DNA of 64,000 bases. It comes from an uncultured Alphaproteobacteria bacterium. Lineage in GTDB: Bacteria; Pseudomonadota; Alphaproteobacteria; HIMB59. The stretch is from positions 1-64,000 of the forward strand of contig CACDYZ010000002.1 of assembly GCA_902557145.1 (NCBI GenBank). Direction: 5' to 3'. The notes under the pieces are model-generated. The model ran no database searches and was not told the DNA's origin. It saw only the letters and a list, made by a program, of their open reading frames with translations. A program made the translations under genes and the position numbers. Positions 46,125 to 54,646 of this stretch are shown here, in pieces. Position 1 is the first letter of the stretch. Each line of letters starts with the position of its first letter.

Positions 46125-47139
46125 CTTTTTTAATATTTAAAAGATTAATTTTATCTAAATATATTTCATTAAAAATATTAGTCACATTTTCAGCTCTTGT
46201 CTTTTTGTAAACTCTATCATAGTGATACTCAATTAAAGACTTTACAAACTGAAAGTATTCTTTCTTTTTTAAATTCTCCTCTATCATTAAAAATTCTTCT
46301 TTTGGAATTATTTTTTTTAAAACCTTTAATGCTTCTTTCATTAGTGTAGGTGTATTTGTGAAATATTTATAATCTTTGAGTATAAATCTGACACGTTCCT
46401 CTAAACTACTAATAACTTTTACATTCTTACCTAATGGCATATTTTTCCAAACTTTACTGGGTATACTTAATTTACCAACTTTTATACTTTCAGCTTCTAC
46501 CCATATATTTTTTTTGGAGTTAAATGAGTTAAGTTTCTCGTATATTAAAGTCTCGAAGTATTTTTGTGAGGGTTGATTTTTATTAGGAATATTTCCTAAT
46601 ATTGATCCTTTGTGATTTGCCAACCCTTCAAAATCTATTACCTGATAATTTTTTGATAACTCTTTAATAAATAATGTTTTACCAACTCCAGTAACTCCCA
46701 TGATTTGATTAAATTTAAATTTTTCACAACTTGTTTCAAAAAATTTTACAACAAATCTTCTATAATTTTTATAACCACCATCAAGAAGTGTGACGTCATA
46801 TCCAATTTGTTTAAGAACTAAATATAAACTAAGAGACCTTAAGCCACCTCTCCAACAATAAATTAATATTTTTTGTTTCTTATCAAATTTAATTTTATTG
46901 ATAATTTTAGAAATATTTAAGCTAATTATACTAGCACCCACTTTTTTTGCTAAAAATGAATTTTCTTTATATTCAATACCTATTTCATGTCGTTGTTTGT
47001 TAGTTAAAACAGGATAATTGATTGAATTTGGAATATGGTCCTCTTTGAATTCTAAAGAAGTTCTTACATCAATAATTATGTTATATTCTTGTTGAGAGGT
47101 ATTTTTATATACAGTTTTATTAATGCGCATATTTTTCAT
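46099..47139 (-). CDS. selU: tRNA 2-selenouridine synthase
   Basis: Also called MnmH or YbbB; replaces sulfur by selenium (or geranylates) at the wobble 2-thiouridine of Lys, Glu and Gln tRNAs. The 346 residues hold an N-terminal rhodanese domain with the active Cys in IYCWRGGLRS (about residue 92) and a C-terminal P-loop module (GVTGVGKTLFI). The start at 47139 or the ATG three codons later (47130) is possible. Its start region overlaps the divergent DUF3108 gene. No selD is present in the window. Confidence 0.9.
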   Translation of the reverse strand: MKNMRINKTVYKNTSQQEYNIIIDVRTSLEFKEDHIPNSINYPVLTNKQRHEIGIEYKENSFLAKKVGASIISLNISKIINKIKFDKKQKILIYCWRGGLRSLSLYLVLKQIGYDVTLLDGGYKNYRRFVVKFFETSCEKFKFNQIMGVTGVGKTLFIKELSKNYQVIDFEGLANHKGSILGNIPNKNQPSQKYFETLIYEKLNSFNSKKNIWVEAESIKVGKLSIPSKVWKNMPLGKNVKVISSLEERVRFILKDYKYFTNTPTLMKEALKVLKKIIPKEEFLMIEENLKKKEYFQFVKSLIEYHYDRVYKKTRAENVTNIFNEIYLDKINLLNIKKAIKRNNYF

Positions 47140-47872
47140 AATAATTTTATTAATATATCCATATTACCTTAACTCTAAAGTAATTAATCTTAAATATGAA
47201 ATAGACTGGCAATCTATACATTTAGCAGATCTTAATTGGATTATTAAACTTGAAGAAAGTAAATATGAAATCAATTTTATTATTAAGAGTTTTGGACTTA
47301 CTGATAAAATTTATAATTATGAGTCAGTTACTAACATTACTGGTAATATTGAAAATAATCATCTAAGACCTGAAAAATACATTAGTAAAACTAAAAGTAC
47401 GAAACAAGATAGGTATGAAAATATTTTCTTCAGTAAAAATGGTTTAATCACAAAACTTGATATATCAAAAGAATTAAGTTCTGATCAAATTGAACTCAAA
47501 AATAATAGAATTACTGAACATCAATATTTTACTGATCCTATATCTCAGTTAACTCAATATATCCTACATAATAAAGACTCAGATAGAATAATTATAGATG
47601 GTCTCAATATTTATGAGTTACTTAAAAGCTCTAAGGAAAATGATATTTTACAAAAGAACAATCCCAGTGTTTATAGTGGTGAGGTAAGTTTATTAGATTT
47701 AACTTTTCCTTTTTTTAAAGGTCTATTTAAAGAAAATAAAAAAAACAATCTCAAACTAATAAGAATGACTTATTACAAAGATGAATTAAATAATATCCCA
47801 GTAATATTTGAAATTAAATCTAGAAAATTTGACGCAAACCTTTATTTAAAAGATTACAATGTAATTGAATAA
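47123..47872 (+). CDS. DUF3108 domain-containing exported protein
   Basis: The 249 residues start with a signal peptide (IFFIIILLIYPYYLNS) followed by YEIDWQSIHLADLNWIIK, which fits the DUF3108 beta-rich periplasmic fold. The function of the family is unknown; an envelope location is likely. The ATG lies inside the palindrome ATGCGCAT that also contains a start codon of selU on the other strand. It is followed after 9 bases by a small membrane protein gene. Confidence 0.78.
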   Translation: MRIFFIIILLIYPYYLNSKVINLKYEIDWQSIHLADLNWIIKLEESKYEINFIIKSFGLTDKIYNYESVTNITGNIENNHLRPEKYISKTKSTKQDRYENIFFSKNGLITKLDISKELSSDQIELKNNRITEHQYFTDPISQLTQYILHNKDSDRIIIDGLNIYELLKSSKENDILQKNNPSVYSGEVSLLDLTFPFFKGLFKENKKNNLKLIRMTYYKDELNNIPVIFEIKSRKFDANLYLKDYNVIE

Positions 47873-47881
47873 TGATAGTTA

Positions 47882-48235
47882 ATGTTTGTGAGTTATATAG
47901 TTAGAGTTGAAAAAAATTTAATAGAGCTATTTAAAGGTAATCTACCCCTTTATAAAAGCTATTGGATTTATTATGTTTTAGTAAATTTCTTAATATCAGC
48001 CCCGCTTTTATTAGTTACAAAGATACATATTCAAAAATTTATATATTCATTTTCAATGTACCTAGTTCTGAATCTTATTTACTATTTTACATCTTGTATT
48101 GGTGTATGGAGAAGTTCTCAAAAATATAAAGGAAATAAATTACTATCGTTCTTAGCAAGATTAATTGTTGTAATAGGTATATCTACAACAATTTTAGAGT
48201 TAAAAACTATTATGACCATTATTTATAGTATTTGA
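47882..48235 (+). CDS. small membrane protein of unknown function (117 aa)
   Basis: Not recognised as a named family. Three to four hydrophobic helices are visible (YWIYYVLVNFLISAPLLLV, FIYSFSMYLVLNLIYYFTSCIGVW, LLSFLARLIVVIGISTTIL), with a short cytoplasmic start KNLIELFKGNLPLYKSYW. The middle YxxSxxxGVWRSSxKYKG pattern resembles small inner-membrane proteins of marine Alphaproteobacteria. Between the DUF3108 and DUF6494 genes on the same strand. Confidence 0.65.
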   Translation: MFVSYIVRVEKNLIELFKGNLPLYKSYWIYYVLVNFLISAPLLLVTKIHIQKFIYSFSMYLVLNLIYYFTSCIGVWRSSQKYKGNKLLSFLARLIVVIGISTTILELKTIMTIIYSI

Positions 48236-48274
48236 TTTGTTAAAACTCTTCAAATATGAAAAAAAAACCATATT

Positions 48275-48463
48275 ATGAGAAATATGGATGATGAGACACA
48301 ACTCAAGGTAAGAAAATTTTTAAAAAGACTTGGAATTAGTTCACAACAAGAACTTAATCAATTTATTGAAAATAATCCTGATGTTCAGGACCTATCAATA
48401 AAAGTATCATTTGAAATCAATGATAAACATGTTTTTGAATTTGAAGATAATATAAAAAAATAG
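48275..48463 (+). CDS. DUF6494-family small protein
   Basis: A 62-residue soluble protein whose core DDETQLKVRKFLKRLGISSQ matches the DUF6494 start (acidic residues, then RKFLKxxGxxSQ). A short strand region with EINDKHVFEFE follows. The start may be the second ATG (48284), giving MDDETQLK, which fits the family better. Six bases upstream of the DUF502 gene; the two are often near each other in Alphaproteobacteria. Function unknown. Confidence 0.72.
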   Translation: MRNMDDETQLKVRKFLKRLGISSQQELNQFIENNPDVQDLSIKVSFEINDKHVFEFEDNIKK

Positions 48464-48469
48464 TTTCAA

Positions 48470-49117
48470 ATGAAAAAAATACAAAATCATTTTATTAGTG
48501 GTATTTTAATTGTTGCACCTTTGGCATTGTCTATTTATGTTGCTTGGTTTGTCGTTGGTATTGCTGATAAAATCTTTAGACCTTTCATCCCTTTAAATAA
48601 ATTTGGCATTCCATCTGAAATACCTGGTGTGGGTTTAATAGTTGCTTTTTTATTCTTCACTATTTTGGGAGCTATTGCTGGAAGTTTTTTTGGTAAGCTT
48701 TATCACAGAGTTGTTGATGCTGTTTTATCAAAAATACCTGGGTTAAATTCAATTTATAATACGGTAAAACAAATAATTGATACTTTTGCTACTACACAAT
48801 CCAATGCTTTTAAAGAAGTTGTATTAATTGAATATCCTCAAAAAGATATTTATGCACTTGCATTTTTAACTAGTGAAACAAAAGGGGAGATAGCAAAAAG
48901 AAAAAATCAAAAAATGATTAATGTTTTTATGCCATCCACACCTAATCCTACAACCGGTTTTTTAATGTTTGTTCCCTTATCTAAATGCATCAAACTCGAT
49001 ATGTCTGTTGATCAAGCAATTAAATACATTATTTCTGCTGGATTGGTTACTCCAAAGGCACCAGAAATTAAAAAAGCTCTTCCAAAAAAGAAAAAAGTTA
49101 AAAAATTAGCTAAATAA
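48470..49117 (+). CDS. DUF502 domain-containing membrane protein
   Basis: A 215-residue inner-membrane protein with two helices (FISGILIVAPLALSIYVAWFV and VGLIVAFLFFTILGAIAGSF) and the family segment SKIPGLNSIYNTVKQIIDTF. It ends with a strongly basic KKALPKKKKVKK tail. The DUF502 family is widespread and of unproven function. Its 3' end overlaps recG by 12 bases tail to tail. Confidence 0.85.
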   Translation: MKKIQNHFISGILIVAPLALSIYVAWFVVGIADKIFRPFIPLNKFGIPSEIPGVGLIVAFLFFTILGAIAGSFFGKLYHRVVDAVLSKIPGLNSIYNTVKQIIDTFATTQSNAFKEVVLIEYPQKDIYALAFLTSETKGEIAKRKNQKMINVFMPSTPNPTTGFLMFVPLSKCIKLDMSVDQAIKYIISAGLVTPKAPEIKKALPKKKKVKKLAK

Positions 49118-51175
49118 CAATTTTATAGCTTCTTGTTGTTTAAAAAATAATAATAGGTTGTATATATTTTTTTTAAATTTTTCATCTTCGTATTCTTGAT
49201 TTTCAATAATTTTTTTTACATATTGAAGTGAGTCAATAATTAATTCTTGGTCTTGATAAACATTGACAAATTTAAATAAGGAGTCGCCACTTTGACGATA
49301 TCCCAATATATCCCCAGTTCCTCTTAGTTCGAGATCTTTTTCAGACAACTTAAAACCATCTAAATTATCTTTAAATATTTTTAGTCTCTCAATTGAATTA
49401 TCTGGGATATCTTTGCCATACAGAGCAAAACAATAACCTTGATTATTGCCTCTACCAACTCTTCCTCTTAACTGATGTAATTGAGATAATCCAAATTTTT
49501 CAGCATTTTCGATAACTATATAATCTGCATTTTTATTATCTATACCTACTTCAACAACTGTTGTAGCAACTAATAATTTTATTTTTCCCTTTTGAAAATT
49601 TTGAATTATGTTTTCTTTTTGATTGCTCTTAATTTTTCCATGTAACATTTCTACTTCGGAGCCGAATATCTTTTTTAATGATTTAAAACGAGTTTCTACA
49701 TCTTTATATTGTTGAGTCTCTGAAGCCTCAACTAAAGGACATATCCAGTATACTTGCGATATGTTTGAAATATTTTTTTTTAATAAAATTTCAATATCTT
49801 TAATTTTATCAACATTTGATACTTTAGTGATAATAGGTTTTTGAAAAGCTGGTCTTTCTTTGAGTATTACTTGCTCTATTTCACCATACTGTGCCAAAGC
49901 TAATGTTCTAGGTATTGGTGTAGCAGACATTAAAAGAATATTAGTATTTATACCTTTTTCAGCTAAATAGAGTCTTTGCTGAACACCAAAACGATGTTGT
50001 TCATCAATTATTACATAAGCTAAAGCGGAGAAATATAAATTTTCTTGAAATACAGCATGCGTACCAATTATAAAATTATAAGAGCTTTTTTTAATTTTAT
50101 CATAAATCTCATCTTTGTTTTTAGTACTACCAGTGAGTAAAATAGGTTTTACCACATCATTATTCAAAAATTTAATTACATTATTATATATTTGATTGGC
50201 TAATATTTCAGTAGGAGCCATATAGGCAACTTGCAAACCTTTTTGAAGAAATGGAATTGCTGTTAATAAAGATACAATAGTTTTACCTGAACCAACATCG
50301 CCTTGTAATAAGACTGTTTCTCTATACTGGGTATTATTTAAGTCATTTATATTATTGATAACTTGTTGTTGATTTGTAGTTAATTTAAAAGGTAATTTTT
50401 CTAATAATCTTTGTTGTAAAATGAAGTCTAGATTTAAGCTTTCATTTTTCTTTTTTGTCTTTTCTTTTAAGTATCTAATAGCAAAATAATTTGAAACTAG
50501 TTCATCAACTGCTAGTCTTTTTCTATATAAATCTCTATTTTCAATATCCTCTTTTACTAAGGGAAAGTGCATTTTTATGAGTGAGTCATTAAAGGATAAA
50601 AAATTATATTTTTTTATCAAATTACTATTAAGCCATTCATCAAAGTTTTCTAAATAATTTTTAGCTTCCTTTAAAATTATTCTTATATCTTTTAATGTTA
50701 TTCCTCTTGTAAGAGGGTAAATATTTTCAAATGTTCTTAATTTATCCTCATTTTCAATTTCTTCTATATAATCAGGGTGCGCAATACTTAGATTACTTTT
50801 ATAAAAAGAAACTTTCCCACTGATTATTAACTCTTTATTTACAGGGTACTTGGTTCTGAGAAAATTACCTTTTATTGAAAAATAAATAATATTTATAATC
50901 AAAGATCCCTTCACGCATTCAATCACATAGGGTAACTTAGTGTTAAAAGGATAGTGATGCTTTTTGACTTTTACTAAAGTTGTAATAGTTTGCCCTTTTT
51001 CTAGATTTTTAAAATTAATATCTTGGGTGCGATCAATTGATCTACTTGGTAAATTGTAAAATGCATCAATTACTGCATTTATATTTAAGTTTCTAAAATA
51101 TGATGCTTTCTTTGGACCTATTCCTTTAAGTTTGTCTACATTTTGATATAAGAAATCGAAACTATTGTCACTCAT
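49106..51175 (-). CDS. recG: ATP-dependent DNA helicase RecG
   Basis: Remodels stalled replication forks and branched DNA. The 689 residues contain the N-terminal wedge (LKGIGPKKASYFRNL helix-hairpin-helix, OB fold), the helicase Walker A LLQGDVGSGKTIVS, DEQHRFGVQQR (DExH), SATPIPRTLAL and the C-terminal RGRVGRGNNQGYC with ELRGTGDILGYRQSG. The ATG at 51175 shares the CATG with the start of sdhE on the opposite strand. The recG/sdhE/mfd neighbourhood is conserved in Alphaproteobacteria. Confidence 0.96.
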   Translation of the reverse strand: MSDNSFDFLYQNVDKLKGIGPKKASYFRNLNINAVIDAFYNLPSRSIDRTQDINFKNLEKGQTITTLVKVKKHHYPFNTKLPYVIECVKGSLIINIIYFSIKGNFLRTKYPVNKELIISGKVSFYKSNLSIAHPDYIEEIENEDKLRTFENIYPLTRGITLKDIRIILKEAKNYLENFDEWLNSNLIKKYNFLSFNDSLIKMHFPLVKEDIENRDLYRKRLAVDELVSNYFAIRYLKEKTKKKNESLNLDFILQQRLLEKLPFKLTTNQQQVINNINDLNNTQYRETVLLQGDVGSGKTIVSLLTAIPFLQKGLQVAYMAPTEILANQIYNNVIKFLNNDVVKPILLTGSTKNKDEIYDKIKKSSYNFIIGTHAVFQENLYFSALAYVIIDEQHRFGVQQRLYLAEKGINTNILLMSATPIPRTLALAQYGEIEQVILKERPAFQKPIITKVSNVDKIKDIEILLKKNISNISQVYWICPLVEASETQQYKDVETRFKSLKKIFGSEVEMLHGKIKSNQKENIIQNFQKGKIKLLVATTVVEVGIDNKNADYIVIENAEKFGLSQLHQLRGRVGRGNNQGYCFALYGKDIPDNSIERLKIFKDNLDGFKLSEKDLELRGTGDILGYRQSGDSLFKFVNVYQDQELIIDSLQYVKKIIENQEYEDEKFKKNIYNLLLFFKQQEAIKLLFS

Positions 51176-51419
51176 GATAAATAACGAAGATAAATTAAAA
51201 AAATTAAAATATCGATGTCAAACATTAGGTATAAAAGAATTAGACGTAATTTTTGAGAAAATTTACATAAAACTTGAAAATACTAACGATGTTGAACTAA
51301 TTGATCTCTTAGATGATTTATTAAAGAACGAAACACAATATATATTTGATGTATTTTTTAATGAGTCTTTTAAAGAGGATAAAGTCAAATACCTAAAAAT
51401 TATAAATCTATCTAAATAG
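51174..51419 (+). CDS. sdhE: succinate dehydrogenase assembly factor SdhE-like protein
   Basis: SdhE helps attach FAD to succinate dehydrogenase. The 81-residue helical protein has the family start KLKKLKYRCQTLGIKELDVIF. The normally conserved RGxxE motif reads LGIKE here, so the arginine is replaced while the Gly and Glu remain. The track starts at a TTG (51165); the ATG at 51174 is preferred. Position between recG and mfd is the usual alphaproteobacterial locus, which supports the identity. Confidence 0.78.
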   Translation: MINNEDKLKKLKYRCQTLGIKELDVIFEKIYIKLENTNDVELIDLLDDLLKNETQYIFDVFFNESFKEDKVKYLKIINLSK

Positions 51420-51421
51420 TA

Positions 51422-54400
51422 TTGGAAAACCAGGATATCAATTTTAGTAAGAAATCTATTTTATTGTGTGAGGACGATAAAATAGCACTTGATTATGAAA
51501 ATATACTTAAGTTTCACTATCCTCAAAAAAAAATTTGCTATTTTCCAGCTCATGACTCTCTTCCTTTTAGTTTTGAAAAATCAGCATCAGACATTTTACT
51601 TGATAGATCAGATAAACTAAGAGCCTTAACTGATAACGATATAATTATTTTAACATGTAATAACTTACTAAAAAAATTTCAAATTAAAAATGATGTAGAT
51701 CATTTTCTATTTCTTTCTAAGAATCAAATAATTGACTCAAATTTAATACTAAATAAATTAATCGAATTTAATCATTCAAATCAAGCAAATGCTTATAATA
51801 AACTCGAATTCTCACTTAGAGGAGATATCTTAGATATCTACAACAACAATAATAATCCATATCGAATTTCTTTTTTTGATAACATGATTGAGTCTATAAA
51901 AGAATTCAATCCCCAAACACAACTTACTTATAAAGAAGAGAAAGAAAATGTTGTGATTATTAATCCTAATATTGAAGCCTTAGAACCAAATACAAACAAT
52001 AGTTACTTAGAAGATATTATAACGGGATATGAAATATATACGATTAATAGAAGTGATATAATATTAAAAGAAAAACTAAATTCTCTTAAAGCTATTTATA
52101 GTCAAATCAACACTGAGACACCTTTTTCAAATTACTACTTAGATGAAGATAAAATTAAAAATTTTAAATTAACGAATATTTTATCTAGTTCGCCGAAATC
52201 ATTAAAAATTACATCTAATACTTCTTTAGATGATTTGTCTAAGATGAGTAATTCTATTTATTTTCATACTGGTAATAATCCCGCTCCAATTGAAAAAGAA
52301 TTCCATCAAAAACTTAAAATAAATACAAAATATGGTGAAAACTTTTATTTTAATAAGACTGTAATATCTAAAGATTATTTATTTGATGGAATTATACATT
52401 TAAACAAAAATTCTTATTCAACCAAAAAAACAAACCTAGATACAATTATAAATTTTAATGACCTTTCCTTAGGAGATGCGGTAGTTCACCAAAAGCATGG
52501 TATTGGAAGATTTGTTTCTATTGATAATATTGAAGTCAGTAACCGTATCAGAGAATTTATTCGATTAATTTATCGAGGTAACGATAAGCTTTTATTACCA
52601 ATTGAAAATTTAAATTTTATTACAAGGTACGGTTTTGATGATAGCAGCCTTCTTCTTGATAAATTAGGCACAAATGACTGGTTGTTAAGAAAAACATCAG
52701 TTAAGAAAAAAATTAGATTTCTTGCCAATAAGTTATTAAAAAATGCAGCTAAGAGATCGACTATAAATATTAAAGAATTTCAATATAATAACTCTGATCT
52801 TGAAAAGTTTAATAAACAATTTCCATTTGTTGAAACAGAAGATCAATTAAATTCTATAGAACAATCCTTAAATGACTTAAGACTAGAGAAGCCAGCTAAT
52901 CGCTTAATATGTGGTGATGTTGGTTTTGGTAAAACAGAAGTAGCATTAAGAATAGCCTGCGCAACATATTTGTCAGGTTTTCAATTTGTAATCGTTGTGC
53001 CAACAACTTTACTTGCAATGCAGCATGCCAATACTTTCAATGAAAGATTCTCAATTTTTAATATTAAAGTTGCATCTCTATCTAGGTTTACTTCGGTTAA
53101 AGATAAAAAAGAAATTCTGCTTTCATTAAAATCAGGAGATATTCAAGTGCTTATTGCAACACATAGTCTTTTTAAAAAAGATATTGAATTTAATAATTTA
53201 GGTACGCTAGTAATAGATGAAGAACAGAAATTTGGTGTAGATCAGAAAGAATATTTAATTAATAAATATCCAAATATTCATTTGTTTTCTTTATCAGCCA
53301 CACCCATACCAAGAACACTTCAAATGTCTTTATTAGGATTAAAAGATTTAAGTGTAATTGGAACACCCCCATCAAATAGAATAAGTATTAGAACCTATGT
53401 TCAAAAGTATGAATCTGTTGCTCTTTTGTCTGCAATCAAGAATGAATTAGAGAGAGATGGTCAAATCTTTATTGTTGTTCCTAGAATAAGTCATATCCCT
53501 TTTGTAGAAAGTGAAATTAAAAAATTAAATATTGAACTCTCCTATGGTGTTGGTCACAGTAAAATGAAAGAAAAAGACATTGAAGATGTATTTATATCTT
53601 TTACTAAAGGGGAAATTCAGTGCCTTATATCCACTAATATTATTGAATCAGGTATAGATATTAAAAATGCTAATACTCTTATAATCTTTAACTCAAACTT
53701 ATTTGGCTTATCTCAATTATATCAATTAAGAGGAAGAGTAGGTCGATCAAATAAAAGAGCTTACGCCTATTTATTTCATGATAGTGAAAAATTAATCAAC
53801 AAAACTGCTCTAAAGAAACTTCAAGTTTTAGCTAATTATGAAAATTTAGGATCTAATTTTCAGTTAGCAAATGAAGATTTAGAAATACGTGGTGCTGGTA
53901 ACCTACTTGGTGATGAACAAAGTGGGCACGTAAAAGACATCGGTATTGAACTTTATCAAAGCATGTTAAAAGAAGAAGTTGAAAGACAAAAAAATAATAA
54001 TTCAGAAATAGAGGATGATTATGAAGAATTTGAATTTGATGCATTTTTTGAGTATTACATTCCAAAGACCTATATATCAGATGATATCTCTAGATTGATT
54101 ATTTATCGAAAATTTACTAATTCAAAAAATATTCAAGAATTGAAAAGTGTTTTAGATGAAATATATGATCGTTATGGCAATTATCCTGCTGAAGTAACTA
54201 ATTTATTTAATTTACTTACAATTAAAATAAAATCTTTAACATTAGGAATATCTAAAATAAACATCAAAAGAAACTTTATTGATATTACTTTTAAAAAAGC
54301 TAGTCAAAAAATATTAGATAATCTTATTCAAATGACACAAGAAAAAATAATTAAAATGAAAAGTTCTAGGTCTATCCAAATTAAAAATAATGAAAATGAA

Positions 54401-54451
54401 GATTTATTTTATACTGTAAATCTTTTCTATAAAAAGTTAGGATTAAAATAA
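51422..54451 (+). CDS. mfd: transcription-repair coupling factor
   Basis: Removes stalled RNA polymerase at DNA lesions and recruits UvrA. In order: a shortened N-terminal UvrB-like region, the RNA-polymerase-interaction domain (LSLGDAVVHQKHGIGRF, about 350), helicase Walker A CGDVGFGKTEVALR, DEEQKFGV, SATPIPRTLQMSL, RGRVGRSNKRAYAY and a C-terminal TRCF domain. It has 1009 residues, against about 1150 in typical homologues. The start is a TTG two bases after the sdhE stop. Confidence 0.95.
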   Translation: MENQDINFSKKSILLCEDDKIALDYENILKFHYPQKKICYFPAHDSLPFSFEKSASDILLDRSDKLRALTDNDIIILTCNNLLKKFQIKNDVDHFLFLSKNQIIDSNLILNKLIEFNHSNQANAYNKLEFSLRGDILDIYNNNNNPYRISFFDNMIESIKEFNPQTQLTYKEEKENVVIINPNIEALEPNTNNSYLEDIITGYEIYTINRSDIILKEKLNSLKAIYSQINTETPFSNYYLDEDKIKNFKLTNILSSSPKSLKITSNTSLDDLSKMSNSIYFHTGNNPAPIEKEFHQKLKINTKYGENFYFNKTVISKDYLFDGIIHLNKNSYSTKKTNLDTIINFNDLSLGDAVVHQKHGIGRFVSIDNIEVSNRIREFIRLIYRGNDKLLLPIENLNFITRYGFDDSSLLLDKLGTNDWLLRKTSVKKKIRFLANKLLKNAAKRSTINIKEFQYNNSDLEKFNKQFPFVETEDQLNSIEQSLNDLRLEKPANRLICGDVGFGKTEVALRIACATYLSGFQFVIVVPTTLLAMQHANTFNERFSIFNIKVASLSRFTSVKDKKEILLSLKSGDIQVLIATHSLFKKDIEFNNLGTLVIDEEQKFGVDQKEYLINKYPNIHLFSLSATPIPRTLQMSLLGLKDLSVIGTPPSNRISIRTYVQKYESVALLSAIKNELERDGQIFIVVPRISHIPFVESEIKKLNIELSYGVGHSKMKEKDIEDVFISFTKGEIQCLISTNIIESGIDIKNANTLIIFNSNLFGLSQLYQLRGRVGRSNKRAYAYLFHDSEKLINKTALKKLQVLANYENLGSNFQLANEDLEIRGAGNLLGDEQSGHVKDIGIELYQSMLKEEVERQKNNNSEIEDDYEEFEFDAFFEYYIPKTYISDDISRLIIYRKFTNSKNIQELKSVLDEIYDRYGNYPAEVTNLFNLLTIKIKSLTLGISKINIKRNFIDITFKKASQKILDNLIQMTQEKIIKMKSSRSIQIKNNENEDLFYTVNLFYKKLGLK

Positions 54452-54646
54452 ATGGAAGAACAGCAACAACTACCAAAAACTAACGCTGAATGGGCCAATT
54501 ATTATGAATCAATAATTGCTGAGCTTAGTGATAATCAAAAAAAAATAGGAGAGCCTATTTCTATTGATGAATTTTATGAACTTCCTATTAAAAGAAAACA
54601 AAAGTATATCAAAAAGCTTTATTTTAAAATTGGTGATGCAGAATAA
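54452..54646 (+). CDS. small protein of unknown function (64 aa)
   Basis: Not recognised. The ATG follows the mfd stop codon with no gap, suggesting co-translation. The protein is hydrophilic and mainly helical, with the segments NAEWANYYESIIAEL and ISIDEFYELPIKRKQKYIKKLY and a basic C-terminus. It overlaps the start of the dioxygenase gene by 11 bases in another frame. Coding status is supported by position and length only. Confidence 0.55.
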   Translation: MEEQQQLPKTNAEWANYYESIIAELSDNQKKIGEPISIDEFYELPIKRKQKYIKKLYFKIGDAE

